A DNA stretch of 64,000 nt from an uncultured Maribacter sp. (GCA_947498505.1 CANMKG010000003.1:248001-312000), one strand, 5' to 3'. Shown: positions 20,276 through 29,940, numbered from the stretch's first letter. Notes: generated from the sequence alone by a model not told the origin. Numbers and translations are program-made.

Positions 20276-21442
20276 ATGAGTGATTTTCCAAAAAAATTAG
20301 AAGTTAAACTTAAGCAAAGAGAACAGGATAAAGCTTATAGAGTACTTCCTAGTAAGACAAATTTAATTGATTTTTCTTCAAACGATTATTTAGGTTTTGC
20401 AAAAAATGAAACCTTATATGCTAATGCTTTTCAATTATTACTAAATAGGGGAATTACACAGAATGGAGCCACGGGCTCTAGACTTATATCAGGCAATCAC
20501 GCACTCTATTTTGAGTTGGAAACTTTGTTGTCTAAACTTTTTAAAACAGAAAGTGCGTTAGTCTATAATTCTGGTTACGATGCCAATGTGGGCTTTTTTA
20601 GTGCAGTGCCTCAAAGAGGTGATATTATTTTTTTTGATGAACTTGTTCATGCTAGTATTCGAGACGGAATCCTATTAAGTAATGCCAAGAGTTTTAAATT
20701 TAAGCACAATAGTTTATCCGATTTAGAAGATAAGGTTGCAAATGTTGTGGAGGGTTTTTCTAAGGACTTTACTGGAGAGGTTTATGTGGTTACAGAATCT
20801 GTATTTTCCATGGATGGAGATACAGTTAACATAGATGATTTAATTAATCTTTGTACGAAACAGAATTTTCGTTTAGTAATTGATGAAGCTCATGCCATTG
20901 GTGTATTCGGAAAAAATGGTGAAGGTTTGGCACAGCAAAGTAAGAATCATGAAAAAGTATTTGCACGTATCGCTACTTTTGGAAAGGGTATGGGATGTCA
21001 TGGAGCAGCAATTGTAGGATCTAAAAGGCTTACTGATTATCTAGTGAATTTTTCACGTAGTTTTATCTATACAACTGGCTTGCCACCACATACAGTGGGC
21101 ACTCTTATTTCCGCTTTTAAATTTATTACTAGCGCTGAAGGGAAAAGCTCAAAAAATAGATTACAAGAAAATATTGATTTTTTTAAGGAAAAGCTTGAGT
21201 ATTTTAAATTGAAAAAATTGTTTATATCAAGTAATTCTGCAATTCAAAGTTGCATAATTCCGGGCAATACAAGTGTAAAAAAAGCAGCATTAAAATTACA
21301 AGAAAAAGGATTTAATATAAAGGCAATACTATCTCCAACGGTTCCTAAAGGAGAAGAAAGACTTCGTTTCTGTTTACATAGCTATAATTCGCAAGAAGAA
21401 ATAACGTTGTTGTTGCAAATATTGAAATCAATCTTAAAGTAA
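20276..21442 (+). CDS. bioF: 8-amino-7-oxononanoate synthase
   Basis: 388 residues, a PLP-dependent alpha-oxoamine synthase that condenses pimeloyl thioester with alanine in biotin synthesis. Visible marks are SNDYLGFAKN, GATGSRLISGNH, the PLP-stacking region FFDELVHASIRDG, the DEAHAIGVFG strand and the PLP-lysine loop ATFGKGMGCHGA. Sequence alone does not separate BioF from 2-amino-3-ketobutyrate ligase, but bioD two genes on and bioA in the same cluster decide it. The first ATG gives the normal start. Confidence 0.94.
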   Translation: MSDFPKKLEVKLKQREQDKAYRVLPSKTNLIDFSSNDYLGFAKNETLYANAFQLLLNRGITQNGATGSRLISGNHALYFELETLLSKLFKTESALVYNSGYDANVGFFSAVPQRGDIIFFDELVHASIRDGILLSNAKSFKFKHNSLSDLEDKVANVVEGFSKDFTGEVYVVTESVFSMDGDTVNIDDLINLCTKQNFRLVIDEAHAIGVFGKNGEGLAQQSKNHEKVFARIATFGKGMGCHGAAIVGSKRLTDYLVNFSRSFIYTTGLPPHTVGTLISAFKFITSAEGKSSKNRLQENIDFFKEKLEYFKLKKLFISSNSAIQSCIIPGNTSVKKAALKLQEKGFNIKAILSPTVPKGEERLRFCLHSYNSQEEITLLLQILKSILK

Positions 21443-21443
21443 T

Positions 21444-21824
21444 ATGGAAGAAAAATTTTATACGTTAGGTTCTTTTGAGTTTCCAGCAGATGTTCAAATA
21501 ATCAAAGGTAGGTTGGAATCAGAAGGAATTCCCGTTTTTTTAAAAGATGAAAATACGATAAATTCAGATCCGTTGATTAGTGGGGCTATAGGTGGTGTAA
21601 AACTACAAGTCTATGCAAATGACAAGGAGAGGGCTATTAAAGTATACGATGAAATTAGACCTTATGCTGTTGATAATGAAGGAAACCTCGTGGTTTGTCC
21701 CAATTGTAAGGCACAAAAATCCGAAGCGTATTATGCTCGTAAGGGGCTTTTTTACAAGCTATTTCCGTTTCTGGAAAAAAGAAAACATCGCTGCTTTCAA
21801 TGTGGTATGATTACTAGTAAATAA
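21444..21824 (+). CDS. DUF2007-like protein with zinc ribbon
   Basis: 126 residues, starting one base after the bioF stop. The first ~70 residues (YTLGSFEFPADVQIIKGRLE through GGVKLQVYANDKERA) match the DUF2007 putative signal-transducing fold. A C-terminal zinc ribbon is formed by CPNC and CFQC, about 40 residues apart. The function is unknown; its place between bioF and bioD makes it part of the biotin transcription unit, but nothing shows it acts in that pathway. Confidence 0.8.
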   Translation: MEEKFYTLGSFEFPADVQIIKGRLESEGIPVFLKDENTINSDPLISGAIGGVKLQVYANDKERAIKVYDEIRPYAVDNEGNLVVCPNCKAQKSEAYYARKGLFYKLFPFLEKRKHRCFQCGMITSK

Positions 21825-21883
21825 AATAAAAATTTTGTAGCTTATACAGTAATTATGGAATCTAAGTACTAAATAATAATAAA

Positions 21884-22492
21884 ATGAAACAGATTTTTGT
21901 CACAGGAATTTCCACAGAAGTGGGTAAAACTATTGTTTCTGCAATTATAACTGAAGCATTGGAGGCAGATTATTGGAAACCTATTCAGGCAGGTGATTTG
22001 GACAATACAGATAGCCATAAAGTTGCTAGGATGATATCTAACAAAAAAACTAAAATACACCCTAGTAGTTATGAGCTAAAAACACCTATGAGCCCTCATG
22101 AAGCTGCTAGGTTAGATGGTATTGCCATTAAGTATGATAATATAAAAACGCCCAATACAGAGAACACTTTGGTAGTAGAAGGTGCTGGAGGTATTTTGGT
22201 GCCATTAAGTAACAATACAAACGTTGTTGACATTATTAGACCAAAATCTCATGTAATTGTGGTATCAAGACATTATTTAGGAAGTATAAATCATACCTTA
22301 CTTACTCTTGAATGGTTAAAATTAAAGGGATACGATGTGTCTGTAATTTTTAGTGGAGACGAACATCCTAGTACTGAAAGTATAATTGTAAAAAAGACTG
22401 GAATTCCAGTAATTGGAAGAGTTAATGAGGAAAAAGTGTTTGATAAAAAAACAATTAAGAAGTACGCTGATAAGTTCAGACCATTTTTATAG
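21884..22492 (+). CDS. bioD: Dethiobiotin synthetase
   Basis: 202 residues. The enzyme closes the ureido ring of dethiobiotin using ATP and CO2. The P-loop is GISTEVGKT at 8-16, followed by the substrate segment YWKPIQAG and the second nucleotide motif VVEGAGGILVPL near residue 100. The start is the first ATG after a 59-base gap. It is convergent with the glycosyltransferase gene, whose stop lies only four bases on. Confidence 0.96.
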   Translation: MKQIFVTGISTEVGKTIVSAIITEALEADYWKPIQAGDLDNTDSHKVARMISNKKTKIHPSSYELKTPMSPHEAARLDGIAIKYDNIKTPNTENTLVVEGAGGILVPLSNNTNVVDIIRPKSHVIVVSRHYLGSINHTLLTLEWLKLKGYDVSVIFSGDEHPSTESIIVKKTGIPVIGRVNEEKVFDKKTIKKYADKFRPFL

Positions 22493-22496
22493 TGTA

Positions 22497-24128
22497 CTAC
22501 CTAACATGAACCAAATTTAATTCCTCACCTTGTACTTCAAATGAATATATACTTTGTTCATTTTCTGGTAACTTTTGATTATTCATAATATAGTAACCAG
22601 AATTGTTAAGTTGTCTTACTTTGCTAATCTTAGTTCCAAACATTTCTAAATAAGCTCCTGTTCTATAAAATTTAAATGGTATTTCAAATAGTTCATCATC
22701 ATTCACACTTTCTTGAGAAAACAAGTAAATAGGTTGTCCCTTTGTTATTTCAAAAATTTCCTTAGCGTTTGTTTTAAAGGCGGCACTGGAAGATTTTATG
22801 CCTTTAATTGGATAAACAACCGAAGTGTAAAGTAATCTAGTAAGTATAAAAAAAGCAATGATTGCTAAGTTTTTGTTCCAATTACTTTTTGTTTTTACTG
22901 TCAAAAAGAAAACCGTAATAAAGGCTATTCCAAAAATTATAGAAAGGATAATAATGTTTTTATTTACACTTAAGTAATCTATAAATGGCAACGCTACTGT
23001 TGCAGCGCATATTAATGCCATAATACTTTGTAAAATTCGGTAGTAAATATTTAACAACTTACTTTTTTGGTTAAAGTAAAAGGTAAATACATAGACAAAA
23101 ACGCTAATTACCATTGGGTAAAACATATAGGTATATCGCATTTTAGCTCCACCTGAAAACCAATAGATTAAAAAGTTAAATATGAAAATTAAAACCAAAA
23201 AGTATATGTATTTATGGCTTTTTACATTGGCCACAGCTTTTTTATTGAATACAAACAAAAGTAATAATGTAGCGGGGAAAAGGTTGGCAACTAAGTTTAT
23301 TGGAAAAGTGAATAAATGTTTTATAAGCCCTAAAATTGGATTTCCAGAGGCAACAGTTTTGTTTTGCGTTAAACTCCACATGTCTTTAATGTAGGTGAAG
23401 ACATCTTCTTGCAAGCTGTACCAATAAAAATAGCTTACAATGGCGCAAATACATAAGCAGAAGGCTATAATATGGGGAATAGAAAAAAGCTTTTTGAATT
23501 CACGTTTATAAATAAAGTAGGTTAACAGTGTTATTCCAATAAAGACCAGAGCAACTATTCCTTTTGTAAAGAAACCTAGGGTTCCAAAAAAATAAGTTGC
23601 CAGAAACAACAGATAATAATTTTGCTTTTCATGAAAGTGAAAAACACATAAAATACTCAATAAAGTAAGTAAGGAAAAGAAAATATCTATTTCTGCAGTA
23701 GCGGAGAAAAAAAAGTATACGTCTACTGATATCAGGTAAAAGAAAGCACTTAATATACCAAATTTAAGAGATACATATTTTTTTCCAGAAAAAAATATTA
23801 CTAATCCAGTTAAAAACAGCGATAAGGCACAAGGAAATCGGTATGCAAACTCCGACCCTGTTCCAAATAGTTTTGCACTAAATGCTAATACTATATTCCA
23901 TAGAGGAGGGTGGTCGTACCATACTTCATTGAAAATAGTGGTAACAGTATAATTGTTGCTTAATAGCATTTCAAGAGCCACCAAAATTCTTCTTGGTTCT
24001 TCAGCGCTTAAAGGCACAAAATTTAAGTTTAAGGAAATGGATAATAAATAGATAATTACCAATAAACCTGAAAACTTAAGAAAGAAATTATCTGTATTTA
24101 TTAGTTCAAGAAGCTTGTTTTTATTCAT
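22497..24128 (-). CDS. GT39/ArnT-like membrane glycosyltransferase
   Basis: 543 residues with about eleven hydrophobic segments. The first external loop has the acidic/arginine motif PLSAEEPRR typical of ArnT/PMT-like GT-C enzymes, and WYDHPPLWN follows. Such enzymes move sugars from polyprenyl phosphate to lipid or protein on the outer side of the inner membrane; the acceptor here cannot be inferred. It is inserted between bioD and bioA on the opposite strand, with only 35 bases to bioA, so it looks like an intrusion into the biotin cluster rather than a partner. Confidence 0.85.
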   Translation of the reverse strand: MNKNKLLELINTDNFFLKFSGLLVIIYLLSISLNLNFVPLSAEEPRRILVALEMLLSNNYTVTTIFNEVWYDHPPLWNIVLAFSAKLFGTGSEFAYRFPCALSLFLTGLVIFFSGKKYVSLKFGILSAFFYLISVDVYFFFSATAEIDIFFSLLTLLSILCVFHFHEKQNYYLLFLATYFFGTLGFFTKGIVALVFIGITLLTYFIYKREFKKLFSIPHIIAFCLCICAIVSYFYWYSLQEDVFTYIKDMWSLTQNKTVASGNPILGLIKHLFTFPINLVANLFPATLLLLFVFNKKAVANVKSHKYIYFLVLIFIFNFLIYWFSGGAKMRYTYMFYPMVISVFVYVFTFYFNQKSKLLNIYYRILQSIMALICAATVALPFIDYLSVNKNIIILSIIFGIAFITVFFLTVKTKSNWNKNLAIIAFFILTRLLYTSVVYPIKGIKSSSAAFKTNAKEIFEITKGQPIYLFSQESVNDDELFEIPFKFYRTGAYLEMFGTKISKVRQLNNSGYYIMNNQKLPENEQSIYSFEVQGEELNLVHVR

Positions 24129-24163
24129 CTTTGCAAGGTAAAAAATACTTTATTAAATAATTA

Positions 24164-25438
24164 ATGGGGCAAAAAAAAATATCTGAAAGAGATCAAAAGC
24201 ATTTATGGCACCCTTTAACTCAACATAAGGTGCATTCAAAAATGCTTGCTATTAAAAAGGCAAAAGGAGCGTTGTTATATGATGAGGAAAATATGGAATA
24301 TATTGACGGAATTGCATCATGGTATACCAGTATGTATGGTCATTGTAATGATTATATAGTTGAAGCAGTTAGTACTCAAATGAAACAATTGGATCAAGTG
24401 GTTTTTAGTGGGTTTACACACGAACCGGCAGTTAGACTATCTGAGGAGTTGATTAAAATTTTACCAAGCAATCAACAGAAACTGTTTTTTTCCGATAATG
24501 GTTCAACTGCTACAGAAATTGGAATTAAAATGGCACTGCAATATCATTTTAATTTAGGTGAAAATCGCAACGTAATGTTAGCTTTTGAAGATGGTTTTCA
24601 TGGGGATACTTTTGGAGCTATGTCCGTTTCTGGGCTTTCGGTATATAATGGTCCTTTTGAAGATTTTTTTATAGAAGTTGAACGCATACCTGTTCCTACT
24701 AAAAATAATATTGATGAAGTTTTATTACAATTAAAAAATCGATTGAAAAAACAAGACATTGCAGGTTTCGTTTATGAACCATTGGTTCAGGGCGCGGCCG
24801 CAATGAAAATGCATGAAGCAGACGGTTTAAATAAAATTCTTTCTTTATTACAGCAGCACGGTGTACTTACCATTGCTGATGAGGTGATGACTGGATTTGG
24901 AAAAACTGGAAAAAACTTTGCTTCGGATTATATTGAAACAAAACCAGATATTATTTGTTTATCGAAAGCATTAACTGCTGGATTGGTGCCAATGGCAATA
25001 ACTAGTTGTACGCAAAAAGTCTATGATGCTTTTTATAGTGATGATATTGCAAAAGGACTTTTTCATGGGCATACTTATACAGCAAACCCGCTGGCATGTT
25101 CTGCGGCTTTAGCCGGAATAACATTATTACAATCAGAGGAGATTCAACGTAATATAAAAAAAATAACAAAATGGCACAGTGAGTTTAATAATGAAATAAA
25201 AGACCACCCAAAAGTGTCGGATACTAGACAATTAGGAGTTATTTTTGCATTAGATTTAAATGTTCAAATGGAGCGTTACGGTAATTTAAGAGATAAATTG
25301 TTTAGCCACTTTATGAATAATGGTGTTTTTTTAAGACCACTTGGAAATACAGTTTACATTTTAGCTCCGTACATTATATCGGAACAACAAATGAATAAAA
25401 TATATAGTACAATTAAATCATCTTTTGATTTAGTTTAA
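24164..25438 (+). CDS. bioA: Adenosylmethionine-8-amino-7-oxononanoate aminotransferase
   Basis: 424 residues, a class III PLP aminotransferase that makes 7,8-diaminopelargonate, probably with SAM as amino donor. Marks are HLWHPLTQH at 13-21 (family start), DGIASWYTSMYGH, the ADEVMTGFGKTGK strand and the PLP lysine in CLSKALTAGLVP; HGHTYTANPLACSAAL also fits. Seventeen bases separate it from the downstream ketoacyl synthase gene, so they are probably cotranscribed. Confidence 0.96.
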   Translation: MGQKKISERDQKHLWHPLTQHKVHSKMLAIKKAKGALLYDEENMEYIDGIASWYTSMYGHCNDYIVEAVSTQMKQLDQVVFSGFTHEPAVRLSEELIKILPSNQQKLFFSDNGSTATEIGIKMALQYHFNLGENRNVMLAFEDGFHGDTFGAMSVSGLSVYNGPFEDFFIEVERIPVPTKNNIDEVLLQLKNRLKKQDIAGFVYEPLVQGAAAMKMHEADGLNKILSLLQQHGVLTIADEVMTGFGKTGKNFASDYIETKPDIICLSKALTAGLVPMAITSCTQKVYDAFYSDDIAKGLFHGHTYTANPLACSAALAGITLLQSEEIQRNIKKITKWHSEFNNEIKDHPKVSDTRQLGVIFALDLNVQMERYGNLRDKLFSHFMNNGVFLRPLGNTVYILAPYIISEQQMNKIYSTIKSSFDLV

Positions 25439-25455
25439 AATTTATTTGCAAGGGA

Positions 25456-26634
25456 ATGGAAAAGGAAAGTGGAGCAAATATAATTTCGATTACGGCAATT
25501 GCATCAATTTCTCCGTTAGGAGCTTCTTCGGAAACTATTTGGGAGAATTATTTATTAGACAAATCATTTTTTCAAAAGCAAGATTTTAATAATGAGTCGG
25601 AGTGGGTTGCTAAAATTCCTGAAGATTTAGAAGCGGAAATTAACGAGGTAAAAGAGTCAGATTCAAAATATAAAAATCTAGATAAAACTGTTCTTTTTGC
25701 ACTTTTGGCTTCTCGGAAAGCTGTTGACAAAGCAGCTTGGAAGAGTAATGATGATTTTGGAATAAATATGGGGTCATCACGTGGAGCGACTGCTCTTTTT
25801 GAAAAATATCACGAAGAGTTTTTACATCAAAAAACTACTTCAACTTTAAGTTCGCCAACAACTACTTTGGGAAATATTTCTTCGTGGATAGCTCATGATT
25901 TAAAAACTAAGGGACCTGAAATATCTCATTCTATAACATGTTCCACAGCTTTGCATTCACTTTTAAATGGAGTGGCTTGGATAAAATCTGGTATGACCAA
26001 TAAGTTTTTAGTAGGAGGTAGCGAGGCTCCATTAACTCCATTTACAATTGCGCAAATGAAGGCCCTAAAAATTTACTCAAATATATCAGAAGCTGAAGCT
26101 AACGGGTATCCATGTAAAGCGTTGGATTTTGATAAAAAGAAGAACACCATGATACTTGGTGAAGGAGCTTCGGTTGCTTGTTTAGAAAAAGGAAAATCTA
26201 AAAATACCCTTGCTGTAATAGAGGGTGTGGGGTACGCAACTGAGGTGCTAGAGCATAATATTTCTATTTCAACGGATGCAAAGTGTTTTCAGCGTTCAAT
26301 GAAGATGGCTTTGGGAGAAATAAACCCAGATGAAGTAGATGTAATTGTAATGCATTCACCAGGGACAATTAAAGGTGACTTGTCAGAATTTAAAGCCATT
26401 GAAAAAGTTTTTTGTAACAAACTACCTTTCTTAACTACAAATAAATGGAAAGTAGGTCACACCTTTGGGGCTTCAGGTATGTTAAGTATAGAATTTGCAA
26501 TTTTAATGCTTCAGCATAATAAATGTATTGAAGTTCCATATTTAAATAGCAAAAAACCTTCCGCTGTAAAAAAAATAATGGTAAACGCTGTAGGTTTTGG
26601 CGGAAATGCTGTTTCAGTGTTACTTTCCAAATAA
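25456..26634 (+). CDS. Beta-ketoacyl synthase of the biotin cluster
   Basis: 392 residues with the thiolase-fold condensing-enzyme layout. The active-site triad is complete: Cys162 in SITCSTALHS, His300 in VMHSPGT (the equivalent of the H-G-T-G-T loop) and His335 in KVGHTFGASG. It is closest to KAS I/II (FabF-like) rather than FabH. It follows bioA by 17 bases. No bioC, bioH, bioG, bioW or bioI is visible, so a role in making the pimeloyl chain is an attractive guess, but a separate fatty-acid role is possible. The substrate is unknown. Confidence 0.82.
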   Translation: MEKESGANIISITAIASISPLGASSETIWENYLLDKSFFQKQDFNNESEWVAKIPEDLEAEINEVKESDSKYKNLDKTVLFALLASRKAVDKAAWKSNDDFGINMGSSRGATALFEKYHEEFLHQKTTSTLSSPTTTLGNISSWIAHDLKTKGPEISHSITCSTALHSLLNGVAWIKSGMTNKFLVGGSEAPLTPFTIAQMKALKIYSNISEAEANGYPCKALDFDKKKNTMILGEGASVACLEKGKSKNTLAVIEGVGYATEVLEHNISISTDAKCFQRSMKMALGEINPDEVDVIVMHSPGTIKGDLSEFKAIEKVFCNKLPFLTTNKWKVGHTFGASGMLSIEFAILMLQHNKCIEVPYLNSKKPSAVKKIMVNAVGFGGNAVSVLLSK

Positions 26635-26704
26635 GAAGGGATTTTCGTATAGATTTTCTTTTTTTACTGTATTTTAGGCTAACCAAACTAAACACTATTT
26701 TATT

Positions 26705-27283
26705 ATGGAAGAATGGTTTTCTTCATTGCCCTTTTTTGAAAAAACATATTGGGTAATAGCGGGTATTTCATCAGTAATTTTTATTATTCTTTTAATATTG
26801 ACACTTGTTGGTGGAGATACTGATGGTGTTGATGGGGATGTTGATCTTGAGGTTGAAGGAGACACCGGAATAAATTTTCAGTTTTTATCATTTAAAAATC
26901 TAATGGGATTTTTTACCATTTTTGGGTGGTCTGGAATTTCATGTCTTGATGCAGGTTTTTCTAATTCGCTTACAGTTTTTGTTTCCGTTATTTGTGGTCT
27001 TTTAATGATGCTTACTATGGCATCATTGTTTTATTATTTAGCTAAACTTCAAAGTAGTGGGACATTAAAGTTGAAAAATGCCTTAAATCAAATAGGAGAA
27101 GTGTATTTAACGGTTGGTGCAAATAGATCTTCAATAGGTAAAATAAGTATCACGGTACAAGGGACTTTGCGTGAGTTGGATGCATTAACAGAGGAAACCA
27201 GAGACTTAACACAAGGTGATGTGGTTCGTGTTAAGCAAGTTACAGATAACGGAATATTAATTGTTGAACTTTTAAATAAATAA
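26705..27283 (+). CDS. NfeD/YuaF-like membrane protein, flotillin partner
   Basis: 192 residues with an N-terminal membrane helix (about 12-38), an acidic loop rich in Asp and Gly (GGDTDGVDGDVDLEVEGD), two further helices near 65-120 and a C-terminal soluble beta domain (about 125-192, OB-fold like). This matches YuaF/NfeD-type proteins that bind flotillins in the membrane. The gene ends four bases before the flotillin gene, which supports the pairing. Confidence 0.8.
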   Translation: MEEWFSSLPFFEKTYWVIAGISSVIFIILLILTLVGGDTDGVDGDVDLEVEGDTGINFQFLSFKNLMGFFTIFGWSGISCLDAGFSNSLTVFVSVICGLLMMLTMASLFYYLAKLQSSGTLKLKNALNQIGEVYLTVGANRSSIGKISITVQGTLRELDALTEETRDLTQGDVVRVKQVTDNGILIVELLNK

Positions 27284-27287
27284 CCAC

Positions 27288-28733
27288 ATGATATTACTAC
27301 AATTCGGAGGAAGCGCGTCATTACTAACCATTGGATTCGCTATTTTATTCTTTTTCATTATTATAATTTCCTTCATTCGGAGATATAAACGTTGTCCGTC
27401 TGACCGCATTTTGGTTGTGTATGGTAAGGTAGGTTCTGGAAGTTCTGCCAAATGCGTTCATGGAGGGGCAGCGTTTATTTGGCCAGTAATTCAAAATTAT
27501 GAGTTTTTGGATTTAACGCCAATTTCCATAGAAGTTAACTTGGTGAATGCACTTAGTAAGCAGAATATTAGGGTAAATGTACCGTCTAGGTTTACTATAG
27601 GTATTTCTACTGAGCCAGGCATCATGCAAAATGCAGCAGAGCGTTTATTAGGTCTTGGACAAAATGAAATCCAAGATTTGGCACAGGAGATTATTTTTGG
27701 TCAGTTGCGTTTAGTTGTAGCATCAATGGATATTGAAGAAATTAATTCTGACAGAGATAAGTTTCTGGCGAATATTTCTCAGAGTGTGGAATCAGAATTA
27801 AAAAAAGTAGGTTTAAAGCTTATAAATGTAAATATTACTGACATAGTTGATGAATCAGGATATATTGAAGCTTTGGGTAAAGAAGCTGCTGCTCATGCAA
27901 TAAATGCGGCTCGTAAATCTGTGGCTGAAAAAAATAGAGATGGTTCTATTGGAGAAGCTAATGCCGTACAGGATGAACGTTCTCAAGTAGCTGCAGCAAA
28001 TGCACAAGCAGTAGAAGGAGAAAACACAGCAAAAATTGCAGTTGCAAACTCAGATTCTCTTCGTCGTCAAAGAGAAGCAGAAGCTGAAAGGGTGGCAATT
28101 GCTGCTGAAAAAGTGCAAGCAGCAAAAGCTCTTGAAGAGTCTTATGCAGCGGAAAAAGATGCTGAGATTGCAAGAGCGGAAAGGGAAAGAAGTTCACAAA
28201 TGGCGGATATCGTAGTTCCAGCGGAAATAGATAAAAAGAAAGTTGAGATTGATGCTGAAGCAGAAGCTGAAATGATAAGACGTAGGGCAAAAGGTGAAGC
28301 AGATGCTATTTTGTTTAAAGCCCAAGCTGAGGCAAAAGGGTTGTACGAAGTATTAACCAAACAAGCGCAAGGTCTTGATCAAATTGTGAAAGCTGCTGGT
28401 GATAATCCTAAAGATGCTGTTTTATTATTAGTTGCAGATAAATTACCAGAATTGGTTAAAACGCAAGCAGAGGCAATTAAAAATATTAAAATTGACAAAG
28501 TTACTGTTTGGGATTCTGGTGCTAATTCGGAAGATGGTAAAGGGTCAACCGCTAATTTTATTTCTGGAATGTATAAATCTGTACCTCCGTTGCAAGAAAT
28601 GTTTAATATGGCAGGTATGCAATTACCAGAATATTTAAAAGGGAAAAACGTTGGCGAGACGGAAAGCATAGTTGAAACCAAAAATAATCAATCATCAGAG
28701 GGAGAAACTAAAAATGAAAAGGGAGGAGAGTAA
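27288..28733 (+). CDS. Flotillin (SPFH domain protein)
   Basis: 481 residues. One membrane helix lies at about 10-28, then an SPFH/band 7 domain at about 30-220, then a long Ala/Glu-rich coiled coil (about 220-390, many A-E-A-E repeats) and a polar tail. This is the FloT/flotillin layout; such proteins form membrane microdomains and recruit other proteins. With the NfeD-like gene it makes a standard two-gene unit, closed by a terminator. The link to biotin is only positional. Confidence 0.92.
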   Translation: MILLQFGGSASLLTIGFAILFFFIIIISFIRRYKRCPSDRILVVYGKVGSGSSAKCVHGGAAFIWPVIQNYEFLDLTPISIEVNLVNALSKQNIRVNVPSRFTIGISTEPGIMQNAAERLLGLGQNEIQDLAQEIIFGQLRLVVASMDIEEINSDRDKFLANISQSVESELKKVGLKLINVNITDIVDESGYIEALGKEAAAHAINAARKSVAEKNRDGSIGEANAVQDERSQVAAANAQAVEGENTAKIAVANSDSLRRQREAEAERVAIAAEKVQAAKALEESYAAEKDAEIARAERERSSQMADIVVPAEIDKKKVEIDAEAEAEMIRRRAKGEADAILFKAQAEAKGLYEVLTKQAQGLDQIVKAAGDNPKDAVLLLVADKLPELVKTQAEAIKNIKIDKVTVWDSGANSEDGKGSTANFISGMYKSVPPLQEMFNMAGMQLPEYLKGKNVGETESIVETKNNQSSEGETKNEKGGE

Positions 28734-28759
28734 CTACTTTAACTCTTAAAATTTATTTT

Positions 28760-28793
28760 AAGACCTGTTGTTTTTACGATAGGTCTTTTTTTG
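28760..28793 (+). terminator. Terminator after the flotillin gene
   Basis: A 7-pair stem AAGACCT/AGGTCTT (28760-28766 with 28781-28787) is followed by six T residues; the loop is 14 bases. Confidence 0.75.
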
Positions 28794-28820
28794 TTTCTGG
28801 TTTTTGAGTTTTAAAAAGCC

Positions 28821-28828
28821 TATTTTTG
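28821..28828 (+). promoter_or_regulatory. -7 promoter element for bioB
   Basis: TATTTTTG is an exact TAnnTTTG match. Transcription would start near 28835, so the bioB start must lie downstream of this, at 28849 and not at an upstream in-frame ATG. Confidence 0.55.
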
Positions 28829-28848
28829 TACAGATAAATAGTATTTTT

Positions 28849-29940
28849 ATGAGTGAAGTAAGGCATAATTGGACGAAAGAGGAAATATTAGAAATATATA
28901 ATAAACCTTTAATGGAGCTACTCTACGAGGCAGCTACCATCCACCGTCAACAGCATAATCCAAATGAGATTCAGGTATCAACCTTACTCTCTATTAAAAC
29001 TGGCGGATGTTCAGAAGATTGTGGTTATTGCCCGCAAGCAGCCAGATATCATACTAACATTGAAGGAAACGATTTAATGTCCGTTTCTCAAGTAAAAGCT
29101 CAGGCACTTAGAGCAAAGTCTTCTGGTAGTTCCAGAGTATGTATGGGTGCGGCATGGAGAAATGTAAAGGATGGGCCAGAGTTTGATGAAGTATTGGAAA
29201 TGGTTCGTACGATTAACAAATTAGATATGGAGGTTTGTTGTACTTTAGGTATGGTTACCGAAAATCAAGCAAAACGTTTGTCTGAAGCTGGTTTGTATGC
29301 TTACAATCATAATTTAGATACTTCTGAAGATTATTATAAAGATGTGATTTCTACTCGAGCATTTGAAGATCGTTTAGAGACTATTGATAATGTGCGTAAA
29401 ACTAATGTTACTGTTTGTAGTGGTGGTATTATTGGTATGGGTGAAAAATTAGAAGATAGAGCAGGAATGTTGGTAGCGTTATCTTCCTTGAACCCTCAAC
29501 CGGAATCTACGCCTATAAATGCATTAGTTGCGGTAGAGGGTACTCCAATGGAAGATATTGAGCCTATTGATATTTGGGAAATGATTCGTATGGTTGCAAC
29601 AACCAGAATTGTTTTACCTCATACACAGGTAAGGCTTTCTGCGGGACGTACTCAAATGAGTAAAGAAGGTCAGGCTATGTGTTTCTTTGCAGGAGCTAAT
29701 TCCATTTTTGCAGGAGATAAGTTGTTAACTACTCCTAATCCTGATGTTAATGAAGATATGGCAATGTTTAAGGCATTAGGGTTAAATCCTCAAAAACCAT
29801 TTAAAAAATCTTCTCAGCCAAAAACTGTTGAAGCAGAGGATTCTAAAATTGCTCCGTTAGGGGAAAAACCAAAATGGACAAGACCAGAGCATAAAATTGA
29901 GAGGAATGAAGCAGCAAAAGCAAAGGCGAAACTAAATTAA
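28849..29940 (+). CDS. bioB: Biotin synthase
   Basis: 363 residues. The radical SAM enzyme inserts sulfur into dethiobiotin, the last step of biotin synthesis. The SAM-cluster motif is CSEDCGYC and the second-cluster Cys residues and YNHNLDTS are in family order. The start at 28849 (MSEVRHNW) fits both the family N-terminus and the promoter element; an in-frame ATG at 28804 would precede the promoter. The last ~50 residues, rich in Lys, Ala and Glu, extend past the usual end near LTTPNPDVNED. It is separated from bioF, D and A by the flotillin pair. Its stop shares bases with the stop of convergent recX. Confidence 0.97.
   Translation: MSEVRHNWTKEEILEIYNKPLMELLYEAATIHRQQHNPNEIQVSTLLSIKTGGCSEDCGYCPQAARYHTNIEGNDLMSVSQVKAQALRAKSSGSSRVCMGAAWRNVKDGPEFDEVLEMVRTINKLDMEVCCTLGMVTENQAKRLSEAGLYAYNHNLDTSEDYYKDVISTRAFEDRLETIDNVRKTNVTVCSGGIIGMGEKLEDRAGMLVALSSLNPQPESTPINALVAVEGTPMEDIEPIDIWEMIRMVATTRIVLPHTQVRLSAGRTQMSKEGQAMCFFAGANSIFAGDKLLTTPNPDVNEDMAMFKALGLNPQKPFKKSSQPKTVEAEDSKIAPLGEKPKWTRPEHKIERNEAAKAKAKLN

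Noticed and set aside
27958-28360. Antisense frames over the flotillin gene
   Set aside because: They come from the biased Ala/Glu codon pattern of the coiled coil and have low-complexity translations rich in Leu, Gln or Ser.
28804-28848. Upstream ATG for bioB
   Set aside because: It lies before a perfect -7 promoter element, and the added residues are not like the BioB family.
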